A stretch of DNA of 39,927 nucleotides. Source: Planctomycetaceae bacterium (GTDB lineage Bacteria; Planctomycetota; Planctomycetia; Planctomycetales; Planctomycetaceae). Below are positions 18,336-26,675 of the stretch, piece after piece. The notes below the pieces were generated by a model. It did no database searches. It was not told the DNA's origin and saw only the letters and a program-made list of their open reading frames with translations. Within the stretch, counting starts at the first letter, position 1; every line of letters begins with the position of its first letter. The stretch is from assembly GCA_900299185.1 (NCBI GenBank), contig OMIV01000382.1, forward strand, positions 1-39,927, read 5' to 3'. The position numbers were made by a program, and so were the translations under genes.

Positions 18336-18464
18336 CCAGAGTTTCCACACGGCTTTCGATCTGAATCGCGTCTATCGAACGACAGAATCCTCTACTCCCA
18401 GATCGAAACAATCCACAATTCATCGAGTCACAAAAACTCCACCCAAACTTCGAAGGATTATCAA

Positions 18465-19412
18465 ATGCCGCAAACGCCAATCATGGGCGACGGACTTCCT
18501 CAGCCACTGCTCGAAATGCTTGGCGACCAATACTTCGTCTATGGGTGGGACACGTCCGATAACTCTGAAGCCCTGGCTCGCTCAGTAGGAGTTATCACAT
18601 ACGGTCATCCTCGCGTGGATGGACACTTGCTCGATCGAATGCCGAATGTGCGTGTTGTCAGCAACCACGGCGTCGGCGTCGATCACATCGACGTTGCCGC
18701 CGCGACCGCCCGTGGCATACCTGTCGGAAACACTCCAGGCTGCCTCGATAAAGCCACAGCCGACATGACGATGGCGCTGCTGCTGGCATCGGCTCGCAAT
18801 GTTGTCATTGGAGATACATTCGCGCGCGGCCCAGAGTTCACTCACTATGACCCGTCAATTCTGATCGGTCACGAAGTGAGCGGCTGCACGATCGGCATCG
18901 TGGGCATGGGCCGCATTGGCAAGCAGGTCGCACGTCGAGCCAGCTCGTTCGACATGCCAATCCTTTATCACAACCGCCGTCGGGATGAAGAAGCCGAGCG
19001 AGAATTTGGAGCCCAATACCGCTCGCTCGATGACCTGCTGCGTGAGAGCGATTTCGTCACGCTGAATTGCCCACTGACAGCCGAGACCAAGGGGTTGATC
19101 GGACGACGCGAACTCGAATTGATGAAGCCCACCGGCACCCTCATCAACATGGCTCGCGGCCCAGTCGTTGTGACCGCTGATCTGTATGAAGTACTCAAAG
19201 CTGGAAGCATTCGTGGAGCGGCGCTCGACGTAACGGACCCGGAACCTTTACCTCGCGATCATCCTTTGCTGACCCTACGGAATCTGGTGATCGCTCCGCA
19301 TTTGGGGAGTGCCTCGCACAAGACGCGGCACCGCATGTTGACCATGACAGTTGAGAACTTGGCGGCAGGGCTTGCCGGACTCGCACTGCCCTATCAAGTG
19401 CATTCGAACTGA
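18465..19412 (+). CDS. D-isomer-specific 2-hydroxyacid dehydrogenase
   Basis: A 315-residue NAD(P)-dependent dehydrogenase that interconverts a 2-hydroxyacid and a 2-oxoacid. The nucleotide-binding GMGRIG lies at residues 147-152, with IVGMGRIGKQVARRASSFDM. The catalytic triad is in place: R231 in MARGPVV, E260 in DPEPLP and H279 in PHLGSAS. The N-terminal NHGVGVDHIDVAAATARGI block is also typical. HNRRR after the binding loop suggests NADP preference, as in glyoxylate/hydroxypyruvate reductases, but the substrate cannot be fixed by eye. AAGGA about seven bases upstream supports the ATG. Confidence 0.92.
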   Translation: MPQTPIMGDGLPQPLLEMLGDQYFVYGWDTSDNSEALARSVGVITYGHPRVDGHLLDRMPNVRVVSNHGVGVDHIDVAAATARGIPVGNTPGCLDKATADMTMALLLASARNVVIGDTFARGPEFTHYDPSILIGHEVSGCTIGIVGMGRIGKQVARRASSFDMPILYHNRRRDEEAEREFGAQYRSLDDLLRESDFVTLNCPLTAETKGLIGRRELELMKPTGTLINMARGPVVVTADLYEVLKAGSIRGAALDVTDPEPLPRDHPLLTLRNLVIAPHLGSASHKTRHRMLTMTVENLAAGLAGLALPYQVHSN

Positions 19413-19579
19413 CCGTCTTCATCCAAAAGACATCGCGACAATCGAAACCCAAAGTCGATCATTGCGACGACCGATGCGGCGCGGTGATGGAGAGAGCGAC
19501 GAACCAAATTGATCGCACTCAAAGCCTCGCTAGTCGCCACAATCAGCAACATCCCAACTCCTGCTCCCTGGAGTCGCGC

Positions 19580-20443
19580 ATGTCTCTACGAATGTCTTTT
19601 CTCATTCTTGCCGTGCTAGCGATTAATGGAATCCCAGCGGATGCCAAAACGATCTACGTCGATAATCAATCGGGAGCAGATCGGGCAGATGGCTTGATTG
19701 AGAAACCAACGAATGAGTTCTCTGGCCCGGTTCGCACTATCAAAAGAGCTATGCAACTCGCCCGCTCCGGCGACGTCATCAACATCGCCAGCACGGGAGT
19801 TCCGTATTACGAGTCGTTGTCCATCGTAGGTAGACGCCTCAGTGGCACAACGGATGAGTCGTTCCGAATCGTCGGCAACGGCGCCGTATTGAGTGGCGCT
19901 CATGCCGTACCAGAGACTGGCTGGCAGAAAGCTGGCGACGATCTTTGGTCGCTCAAGCCCTGGCGTAAGGGGAACTACATGCTGGTACTCTTTGGCACCG
20001 AACTTACTGAGCTTCGCCCTAACGGGGGGAGCCAATGGAAAGAACTTCCGCCTCTCGAAGTTCACCAATGGTGCAGCTTTAAGGGTCAAATCTACTACCG
20101 CTCGCCCGAGCGCGAAGAACCACATAACAAGCCCTTTGGTTTCGCCGGTGAGGAATGCGGGATCTCAATTTACGGGGCTCGGCAGGTGGTAATTGAAGAT
20201 CTCACCGTGCAGCACTTCAGACTTGATGGAATCAGCGTTCCAGACCTCGCCAAGAACATCGAACTTCGCAACGTGAAGCTCGTCGAAAATGGGCGAGCTG
20301 GTCTTCGTATCGGTGGGTCAGCAGTCGTCACAATCCGCCGTGGCACGATTGAAAAGAATCTGCGGCACTCGATCCTTGTGCAAGAACTTGGCGGAGCTGA
20401 AGTCGTCGAGTCCACGCTAGACGTGCAACCGACGTTCGAATGA
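19580..20443 (+). CDS. Exported right-handed beta-helix (pectate-lyase-fold) protein
   Basis: A 287-residue protein from ATG 19580, with GGAG seven bases upstream and a signal peptide (MSLRMSFLILAVLAINGIPADA). KTIYVDNQSGAD at the mature start is a hallmark of secreted beta-helix proteins. GPVRTIKRAMQLARSGDVINI forms the first coils, and VIEDLTVQHFRLDGISV and IELRNVKLVENGRAGLRI are later coils. Such proteins often bind or cleave polysaccharides; no catalytic site could be assigned. It is short for the fold and ends abruptly after the last coil (TLDVQPTFE), so it may be truncated. It stands alone. Confidence 0.78.
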   Translation: MSLRMSFLILAVLAINGIPADAKTIYVDNQSGADRADGLIEKPTNEFSGPVRTIKRAMQLARSGDVINIASTGVPYYESLSIVGRRLSGTTDESFRIVGNGAVLSGAHAVPETGWQKAGDDLWSLKPWRKGNYMLVLFGTELTELRPNGGSQWKELPPLEVHQWCSFKGQIYYRSPEREEPHNKPFGFAGEECGISIYGARQVVIEDLTVQHFRLDGISVPDLAKNIELRNVKLVENGRAGLRIGGSAVVTIRRGTIEKNLRHSILVQELGGAEVVESTLDVQPTFE

Positions 20444-20543
20444 GTTCTACTAACGCGAGGTTCTCGATTGACGCGAAGCTCGCGTCATCGGGATCAAGTC
20501 AAGCATCGTCCATTCGGCTGCAAACTGGAACAACTCTTACGCC

Positions 20544-20789
20544 ATGAAAACAAGCAAGACCAACAAGTCCGCAAACCTCACCGACACACTCCGCGATTGC
20601 ATCAACACCAGCGAGCTTCCGTTCTTGCAACTTGAGGCTCAGACCGGAGTCCTGCGACAGTCGCTCATGAAGTTTTCCCGAGGCGAACAGAGTCTTCGTC
20701 TGGATCAAGCCGACAAGCTCGCTGAATTCTTTGGACTCGAACTGCAACTCACTGCGAAGTCCAAGCCAGCGGCTAAAGGCAAGAAGTAA
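20544..20789 (+). CDS. Small Cro/C1-type helix-turn-helix protein
   Basis: An 81-residue basic protein with Lys-rich ends. Residues 26-68 (LPFLQLEAQTGVLRQSLMKF, then SLRLDQADKLAEFFGLEL) fit a Xre/Cro-type HTH, with the recognition helix around VLRQSLMKFSRG. It probably binds DNA; its target is unknown. No toxin or phage gene is next to it. The ribosome-binding site is weak. It is convergent with ubiX. Confidence 0.72.
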   Translation: MKTSKTNKSANLTDTLRDCINTSELPFLQLEAQTGVLRQSLMKFSRGEQSLRLDQADKLAEFFGLELQLTAKSKPAAKGKK

Positions 20790-20992
20790 GCAGTCGACAC
20801 CGGACTTGGCATTCCTTGTGTTTGGTAAATGCGATCGACACGTGGGATGCCCGGCCAGCAAAAACTTCCCCATTCACGCTTGAAGTCATCAAACCATTTT
20901 CCAAGTTGGTGACTCTCACGCGATGGAACTCGGAAGCTTTGTTTGCATCCGGTTTGGACTCAGTACTGCGGTCCGACGATGAAAGAGTTCTG

Positions 20993-21673
20993 CTAGGTCT
21001 GTCCCCAGCGCTTTGAAAGCTGCTGGGGCACTCCTATTTGGTCACAAATTCGGCTCACAACGAAATCGACCAAGTCATGAATTGATAGCGGACTGTTGTA
21101 GAAACCAGGCATTGCTGGCAGCACTACGGCCCCTGCGTCCGCCAACCGCTTCATGTTTTCCAGTTGGATACTTCCGAGCGGAGTCTCTCTGGGTACGACG
21201 ACCAGTTTTCGACGCTCCTTCAAATGAACGTCGGCGGCGCGTTGAATGAGATTCGTCGATAGACCATGGGAAATTGCGGCGAGTGTCCCCATCGAACATG
21301 GGCAGATCACCATCGCCTCTGTAGGAAATGATCCACTCGCAATCCCCGCTGTGAAGTCAGTGTAGTAGTGATAAATCACTTTGGACTCGGTGACGATCGC
21401 GTCATCAAACACTGAGCTAATTGCGAATTCGTCGTTTGACTGCATCGTCGCCGTCTTAAGGCGGCTGTCAGCGTCATCCACATGGGTCAGCAGTTGATCG
21501 AGCGAAAAGTGATTGAGGTCGACTGACAGCCCAAGTTCATGAGCAAGAACATGAGCGCCGGAAGGACTGATCACGAGGTGCACTCGCCGACCTGCCGAAA
21601 CAAGAACCTGTAGCAGTCGAACCGCATAAACAGCACCGCTGGCGCCCGTGATCGCCAAGACTATGTTGCTCAT
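20993..21673 (-). CDS. ubiX: UbiX-family flavin prenyltransferase
   Basis: A 226-residue protein with the UbiX FMN-binding start (IVLAITGASGAVYAVRLLQ) and the conserved block MVICPCSMGTLAAISHG followed by KLVVVPRETPLGSIQLENM. UbiX joins a prenyl group to FMN to make the prenylated-FMN cofactor of UbiD decarboxylases, used in ubiquinone or menaquinone synthesis and aromatic acid decarboxylation. No ubiD-like gene is in the window. It is 91 bases downstream of tig on the same strand but a strong terminator separates them, so it probably has its own promoter or depends on readthrough. Confidence 0.95.
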   Translation of the reverse strand: MSNIVLAITGASGAVYAVRLLQVLVSAGRRVHLVISPSGAHVLAHELGLSVDLNHFSLDQLLTHVDDADSRLKTATMQSNDEFAISSVFDDAIVTESKVIYHYYTDFTAGIASGSFPTEAMVICPCSMGTLAAISHGLSTNLIQRAADVHLKERRKLVVVPRETPLGSIQLENMKRLADAGAVVLPAMPGFYNSPLSIHDLVDFVVSRICDQIGVPQQLSKRWGQT

Positions 21674-21694
21674 TGAATTGCTCGTGCGCTATCA

Positions 21695-21739
21695 GGAAAA
21701 AGAAAACGCCGCTGCTCGTGGAAAACACAAGCAGCGGCG
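21695..21739 (-). terminator. Rho-independent terminator of the trigger factor gene
   Basis: On the minus strand a 14-bp stem (arms at 21726-21739 and 21707-21720, one G:T pair, five-base loop) is followed by TTTTCTTTTTCC. It begins 25 bases after the tig stop and ends 21 bases before the ubiX ATG. Confidence 0.92.
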
Positions 21740-21764
21740 TGATTAAGCAAACCAATTTCAAGAC

Positions 21765-23216
21765 TTACGATGCTGCGGGCGATCGCACGAACATCGAGTT
21801 GCAAATCGCGTCATCAACACCTTCGACGGTGAGAGGCGCGACCAATTCCTCATCAAGAGGCACTTCTTCAAACTTCGCTCGTTCAAGGGCGATATCAACG
21901 GCCTTACGCTCGCGAATCTGTGCTTCCAGATTCTCAATGACTCGCGACTTCTCCAAGCGAGCACGCACTCGACGTGGACTTTCACCACTCTGGAACGCCA
22001 TCGCCGAGATTTCTACATCGATATCACCTTCGGTGACTTCGATGTTCTCAACAGTCGCGATCTTGTCCAGAACGAAGTGCTCCTTCATTGCTTGTCGAGT
22101 CACTGAAACTGACTTCTGGCGGAGGGCAGCCTCACGTCCGCGAATCTCAGTCGGTGTGAAACCAGCTTGTTGCATTTCGAGAATCTCGCGGTGCAAAGCA
22201 TTCTCGACTTGCTTCATCACGAGTTCTTCTGGCAACTCCCAATTAGCAGCTTCAGTGATCTGCTCGAGCAACTGAGTGCGGCAGCTTTGTCGCTGACGAT
22301 AGGTCACGTGGCGTTGAAGAACATTTCGGACGGAATCACGGAGTGCTTCCACCGAATCAAAACCCATACGCTCAGCAAGTGCAGCATCCAAAGCCGCAGG
22401 CTGGAACTTGCTGACGGACCTGACCTTAATGTTGGCAGTAAGCGTCTCGCCGCGCATTGGCACGTAGGACGACTCGCGAGAAATGACGAGCTTTCCGCTT
22501 CGGGTGTCGCCAGCGACGGCACCACTCATTAATTGGTCGAAGCCCTCGATCTCTCCATCCTGGAACCGCAAGGTTGGCTGGAGTCGAACGCTGAGATTCG
22601 ACATGTCGCGAGCGATACGACCGTCATGCTCGAAGCTGATGTTGACCGTTACATAGTCGCCAGCAACCGCAGCGTCTTCGCTTTCTTGACGCTGGCCGTA
22701 CTCAAGCAGCATTCGTCCCAAATACTTGTCGATATCTTCGTCTGTAACTTCTCGACCCGGACGTTTGATCGTCAACGTTGCGTAATCTGGGATTGTGACG
22801 TCTGGTCGAACTTCGACTTCGAACGCGTACGACAAGTTTCCCGACTCGGGAATGTCGATCGACTCAACGTCCATGTCTGGCTCGTTGATCGGATCGATGT
22901 TGTGCTCTGACGTCAGTTGCTCGAGGCTTTGGACCAGCACTCGCTGCTTCAGCTCGTCTGCGAGCTGTTGACGAAATCGGTTAACGACCAACTCGCGAGG
23001 AACACGGCCCACGCGGAACCCAGGCACTTGAGCCTTAGCGGTGTAGTCGTTGACGAGTTGTGTTCGAAGGTAAGTGATGTCCGTTTCCGGAACCGAAACT
23101 TGAATCCGCTTACGGCATGGCCCGACGTCAGCGATGTCGACGCCCAACGTCATTTTCCAAACAGTGTTTGCAGCCTCGTCCGTTCCAACAGCCTCTGTCG
23201 ACTCAGCAGTGGTCAC
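21765..23216 (-). CDS. tig: Trigger factor, ribosome-associated chaperone
   Basis: A 483-residue protein, about 50 residues longer than the E. coli form. The ribosome-docking signature GFRVGRVP is at residues 66-73. A FKBP-like peptidyl-prolyl isomerase region (GDYVTVNISFEHDGR to GETLTANIKVRSV) follows, then the helical C-terminal chaperone domain. It binds nascent chains at the ribosome exit. The start is GTG at 23216, with GGAGGAAG about nine bases upstream, a strong site that settles the choice. The gene lies 77 bases downstream of tRNA-Gly on the same strand and ends at a strong terminator. Confidence 0.96.
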   Translation of the reverse strand: MTTAESTEAVGTDEAANTVWKMTLGVDIADVGPCRKRIQVSVPETDITYLRTQLVNDYTAKAQVPGFRVGRVPRELVVNRFRQQLADELKQRVLVQSLEQLTSEHNIDPINEPDMDVESIDIPESGNLSYAFEVEVRPDVTIPDYATLTIKRPGREVTDEDIDKYLGRMLLEYGQRQESEDAAVAGDYVTVNISFEHDGRIARDMSNLSVRLQPTLRFQDGEIEGFDQLMSGAVAGDTRSGKLVISRESSYVPMRGETLTANIKVRSVSKFQPAALDAALAERMGFDSVEALRDSVRNVLQRHVTYRQRQSCRTQLLEQITEAANWELPEELVMKQVENALHREILEMQQAGFTPTEIRGREAALRQKSVSVTRQAMKEHFVLDKIATVENIEVTEGDIDVEISAMAFQSGESPRRVRARLEKSRVIENLEAQIRERKAVDIALERAKFEEVPLDEELVAPLTVEGVDDAICNSMFVRSPAAS

Positions 23217-23293
23217 TTCTGACTTCCTCCAAGATTCTCAACGTTTGCAGCCGTTGGGCCGCATCCTGCAATTCGATATGGGCAAAAAAAAAG

Positions 23294-23366
23294 AGCGGGA
23301 GACGGGATTCGAACCCGCGACAACCACGTTGGCAACGTGGTGCTCTACCAACTGAGCTACTCCCGC
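23294..23366 (-). tRNA. tRNA-Gly (anticodon GCC)
   Basis: A complete 73-nt cloverleaf. The acceptor stem is GCGGGAG/CTCCCGC, the D arm GCTC-AGTTGGTA-GAGC, the anticodon arm CCACG-TTGCCAA-CGTGG with anticodon GCC, and the T arm GCGGG-TTCGAAT-CCCGT. CCA is not encoded. A run of nine T follows on the minus strand after two bases, close before tig. Confidence 0.97.
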
Positions 23367-24237
23367 AGTGCTTGCGATCAAATTGTCGACCAGCGGGGCG
23401 GGACTGTAGAGACGACCGTCGCAACCGGTCAAGACTCGCGCCATCACGCAGGCCAAAGCGGGTCAGAGTATAGGTGGGAAAAATGACGTCGCAAGTCACC
23501 ACATCAAACGCACCTTAGTGGCCCAACCTAGCCATCCTTCAATTCGGAGATCGGACGCTCAAAGCCAGGGTCGCAACGCTTTCGCGAGTACAAAACAAAC
23601 AAGCCGTTGAGCCGGTGTCGGTTTATAGAGGTGAGAGCTTAGCGACTCGCTGCATTACTCCGGCGTATTTGGTGTTGCGTCTGGGCAACACTCTTCTGCG
23701 TCCGACTCTAGAATCTGAGTCCGATTAGCGCCTTGGTTAAGGGCTCATGTTGGCCGAATCGGCATGTGGTGATGTCGTCGAACTCGGGTTTCGATTGTTT
23801 GTCGTGCACTCCAAGAACAAGCTCGATTCTTGATAAGGCTGGCGAGTAGTGACAATTCAGAATTACTTACAGCACAGCGCTGCGGTGACGCATCATTTTG
23901 TAAAGGGCGCTAATCAGACAGTGACCATTTACGGGGTTCTCGGCAGCGCGCCTTTACATGGCAACATTCCGAAGTGCGGAGCATCTGCCGTGACACCTCC
24001 ATCAAAAAAATCTCTAAGTCGATGTCGGGTTATCGAGTTAGGTCGAGATGCTGTCGCTCAGCGAAATGGCTGAAAGCGTTCCGGCACACCCCCTGCGTTA
24101 GATGCAAAGCGTGACGACGACCAGTCGACGGCTCAGGTGAGCCACAACGAGCAAAGGGTTGCTTGCTGCGATGGCCGACGCACGAACGAGCCAACTTTAC
24201 GGCTCACTCTCTCTCACACTCGCACAGGGGTACGGCA
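23367..24237. other. Long gene-free stretch upstream of the pilin-like genes
   Basis: No convincing gene lies in these 871 bases; the longest forward frame (74 codons near 23849) has no ribosome-binding site or recognisable motif. Visible structures are a 7-bp hairpin at 23672-23691 (GTGTTGC/GCAACAC) and a palindrome at 24130-24143 (GGCTCA/TGAGCC). The right end is a pyrimidine-rich CTCACTCTCTCTCACACT leader before the first pilin-like ATG. It probably holds the promoters of tRNA-Gly (left) and the pilin-like gene (right). Confidence 0.45.
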
Positions 24238-24573
24238 ATGAAACTCGTAGGCAAACTGTTTCGTGATGACGCAGGCTTCATCATCTCTGCGGAATTGGTT
24301 CTCGTCATGACGATCGGCGTCTTGGCAATGGTTGTTGGACTCACCGCAGTCCGCGACGCTGTGACTCACGAACTCAACGACATCTCGCACGCCATCGGTG
24401 CAGTCTCCCAGACTTACACGGTCAACGGCATGCAAAAGGCCAATAAGTGTGGCGTTCACGCTTCGATCAACGGCTTCGGCTTCAATGACGATGCTGACGA
24501 CTGCGATTGCAAAGTGGTCGAGCTGATCGACGTTTGCGGCAAAGATGATCCAAGCACCGGTCGCGACGAGTAG
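24238..24573 (+). CDS. Flp/type IVb-like prepilin, copy 1
   Basis: A 111-residue protein from ATG 24238, with AGGGG about seven bases upstream. A short charged leader (MKLVGKLFRDDAG) precedes a hydrophobic stretch FIISAELVLVMTIGVLAMVV. This is the layout of a class III prepilin: a Gly at the cleavage position, then a Glu-bearing hydrophobic helix. The Glu is at +6 after G13, not the usual +5. The C-terminal half has four Cys and an acidic DDADDCDC segment, which could form disulfides or bind a metal. Function as a pilus or pseudopilus subunit is inferred. It is followed by a second, nearly identical gene. Confidence 0.72.
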   Translation: MKLVGKLFRDDAGFIISAELVLVMTIGVLAMVVGLTAVRDAVTHELNDISHAIGAVSQTYTVNGMQKANKCGVHASINGFGFNDDADDCDCKVVELIDVCGKDDPSTGRDE

Positions 24574-24889
24574 TTCTCGCGACTTCATGTGACTTAGTCA
24601 CTCACACGCTGTGACCACCTCCAGAACGGCGCTTCGTTCTGGAGGCCCGGCATCGCTCAATAGCCATCGAGCAATCATCCGACCTGAGTTGCTCAAACAG
24701 GCTGATGGAACATCGCGATCGTCGAAGCGACCAAGGTCAGTACTTCGACGCGGCTATCGCGAACATCCTCGAACCGCATCGCCATCGCTGCGCGACCGAC
24801 GCAGCGTCAGGTCAAACCACACGGCAGTGGTGTCCTACTCTCACTTCTCTCTCACATACACGCACTCGCAATACTCAGGGGACATTTCC
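24574..24889. other. Spacer between the two pilin-like genes
   Basis: These 316 bases contain the hairpin at 24618-24645 and a pyrimidine-rich leader before the second gene that resembles the one before the first (CTCTCACTTCTCTCTCACA near 24836, then AGGGG). The frame is open upstream of the second ATG but has no coding character, so I do not extend the gene. Confidence 0.45.
24618..24645 (+). terminator. Hairpin after pilin-like copy 1, possible terminator
   Basis: An 11-bp perfect stem (CCTCCAGAACG/CGTTCTGGAGG) with a six-base loop begins 44 bases after the stop codon. No T-run follows, so it could be an attenuating or mRNA-stabilising hairpin instead. Confidence 0.5.
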
Positions 24890-25228
24890 ATGAAGACTCT
24901 CTTCAATGCATTCAATCGCGACGAAAACGGCTTTGTAATCTCGGCAGAACTGGTCCTGGTGATGACGATCGGCGTTCTCGCCATGGTCGTTGGTTTAACA
25001 GCCGTTCGTGATGCAGTGACTCACGAACTCAACGACATCTCGCACGCCATCGGAGCCGTTTCGCAAACCTACACAGTCAACGGCATGCAGAAAGCGAATA
25101 AGTGCGGAGTCCATGCTTCGATCAACGGATTCGGGTTCAATGACGACGCAGATGACTGCGATTGCAAAGTCGTCGAGTTGATCGATGTTTGCGGCAAAGA
25201 TGACCCCAGCACCGGCGCTGATGAATAA
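24890..25228 (+). CDS. Flp/type IVb-like prepilin, copy 2
   Basis: A 112-residue twin of the preceding gene, from ATG 24890 with AGGGGA about eight bases upstream. The leader differs (MKTLFNAFNRDENG), but from ISAELVLV to the end the two proteins are identical apart from one residue (Ala for Arg three from the end). At the DNA level about 45 of some 96 codons in this part differ silently. It has the same hydrophobic prepilin-like helix, four Cys and DDADDCDC segment. A strong hairpin follows. The two genes probably give interchangeable subunits or differ mainly in expression or leader processing. Confidence 0.72.
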   Translation: MKTLFNAFNRDENGFVISAELVLVMTIGVLAMVVGLTAVRDAVTHELNDISHAIGAVSQTYTVNGMQKANKCGVHASINGFGFNDDADDCDCKVVELIDVCGKDDPSTGADE

Positions 25229-25562
25229 CTAGCAGCCAGTAACAAAATCTGGCGATGCGGCTCAGTCAGGTTGGAATGACCGCTGAGTCGTCCTGTGCCC
25301 CCGGTAAGAGCGACCTCGCACTTACCGGGGTTCATGTTTTGGTGGTCATGGCACCTGTGCCACTCCTAAAAACTGTTGGCCACTCGCGTGATTGCGATGT
25401 GCTTTTGAGGGCTCGCGCGACTAGCTACAGTGCGACCTCGTTTCATGGCTCGTGACCTGCCTCGATTCCGTTCTATCTTGAACGGCCTGCCTTTGCGGCG
25501 ATGGATCGCCCTCGCGTCTCGGCCCGATTCCCACTCCTCGCCGTCTACTCGACTGATTCATC
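25229..25562. other. Intergenic region after pilin-like copy 2
   Basis: These 334 bases hold the terminator at 25299-25340 in the first half. The second half should carry the promoter of the lipoprotein gene. I see no gene. Confidence 0.45.
25299..25340 (+). terminator. Terminator of the pilin-like genes
   Basis: A 10-bp perfect stem CCCCGGTAAG/CTTACCGGGG (25299-25308 and 25321-25330) with a 12-base loop is followed by TTCATGTTTT. It lies 70 bases past the second pilin-like stop. Confidence 0.7.
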
Positions 25563-26675
25563 ATGCTGCGAACCACGCTCCTGCCGACACGGACGGGAAT
25601 GTTCCTGTTGTGTCTTGTCGCGGGTCTCGTTGCCGGTTGTTCCGAGCAACCTCGCATCACGCGAGCCCGAGTACCAAAGCCACCCAAGATCGCCGCTGAA
25701 GATCGGATGTTGGCAGCCGTTGTCCCAGCCGGGGGCAAAGGTTGGTTCTTCAAGCTCCAAGGCAAGGACAAAGACGTCGTTGCCGAGTCTTCCAAATTCG
25801 AATCGCTGCTGCAGTCGTTAGCCGTCGACGGTGATAAGGTCACTTGGACCACTCCCGAAGGCTGGAAGGAAGAAGCTGGTTCGGGCATGCGAGCTGCGAC
25901 CTTCAAAATCGGTGCTTCTGATTCCAAGCTCGAATGCACCGTGATCTCGCTCCCAGCAGAAGATCCGACGACGGACGACTATTTGCTATCAAACATCAAT
26001 CGCTGGCGCGGCCAAATCGGCCTCGGCAACATTTCCAAGTCAGACATCTCAAAGGCCGGAACAGACAGCGGCGAGATTCGCAAACTCGCATTGAAGAACG
26101 GACCATCGATCACTTGGGTGAATTTCGAAGGCACGTTGTCGCAAGGCGGTTCGATGCCATTCGCGGGCGGAGGAATGGGAGAAGCCCCCTTCGCAGGCGG
26201 TCGCGGACCAGAGATGGGACCAGCCATGCCCAGTCCTAGGTCGTCGTCGAAATCTCCGGCTTCTGACGAATTCACATACGACACACCCGCTGGTTGGAAG
26301 TCCGGACCGACGGGCGAATTTCGAAAGGTCTCCTTCCTGGTGACCGGTGAAGGCGGAGCGAAGGTTGAGATCACCGTTTCGTCGCTGGCTGCGGCTGGGT
26401 CGGGATTGCTGTCGAACATCAATCGCTGGCGAGGTCAGGTCAAACTGCCCGAGGTCGACCAAGCAACTTTGGACAAGTCTTTGGAGCCCGTGACCATCAG
26501 TGGCAAGTCGGGCCAGTTTGTCGAGTTGGTTGGTAGCACCGAGACAATTCACGGGGCGGTCGTTGTTGTCGGAGATCAAGGCTGGTTCTTCAAACTGCGA
26601 GGCGACAAGCAGCTTGCAGCCAAAGAAAAGGACAACTTCTTGAGCTTCGTGAAGAGCATGAAGATCAAAGAGTGA
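25563..26675 (+). CDS. Lipoprotein with an internal duplication
   Basis: A 370-residue protein. A basic start, a hydrophobic stretch and the lipobox LVAGC (lipidated C26) predict a lipoprotein. Two similar modules can be seen: TTPEGWKEEAGSG...LLSNINRWRGQIGLG at about 98-155, and DTPAGWKSGPTGE...LLSNINRWRGQVKLP at about 238-300. WFFKLQGKDK near the N-terminus and WFFKLRGDKQ near the C-terminus are a third echo of the same unit. A Gly/Met/Pro/Ser linker separates the modules. I do not recognise a catalytic site. The gene is 168 bases upstream of the cytochrome c maturation fusion on the same strand, so a shared envelope or redox role is possible but unproven. An internal ATG at 25599 would also keep the lipobox. 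Confidence 0.82.
   Translation: MLRTTLLPTRTGMFLLCLVAGLVAGCSEQPRITRARVPKPPKIAAEDRMLAAVVPAGGKGWFFKLQGKDKDVVAESSKFESLLQSLAVDGDKVTWTTPEGWKEEAGSGMRAATFKIGASDSKLECTVISLPAEDPTTDDYLLSNINRWRGQIGLGNISKSDISKAGTDSGEIRKLALKNGPSITWVNFEGTLSQGGSMPFAGGGMGEAPFAGGRGPEMGPAMPSPRSSSKSPASDEFTYDTPAGWKSGPTGEFRKVSFLVTGEGGAKVEITVSSLAAAGSGLLSNINRWRGQVKLPEVDQATLDKSLEPVTISGKSGQFVELVGSTETIHGAVVVVGDQGWFFKLRGDKQLAAKEKDNFLSFVKSMKIKE

Noticed and set aside
23849-24073. 74-codon forward frame in the long gap before the pilin-like genes
   Set aside because: No ribosome-binding site, no motif and composition unlike the neighbouring genes.
24611-24889. 93-codon upstream extension of pilin-like copy 2
   Set aside because: The extension has Arg/Ser-rich, non-protein-like composition and includes the hairpin at 24618-24645; the ATG at 24890 has a good ribosome-binding site and matches the twin's start.
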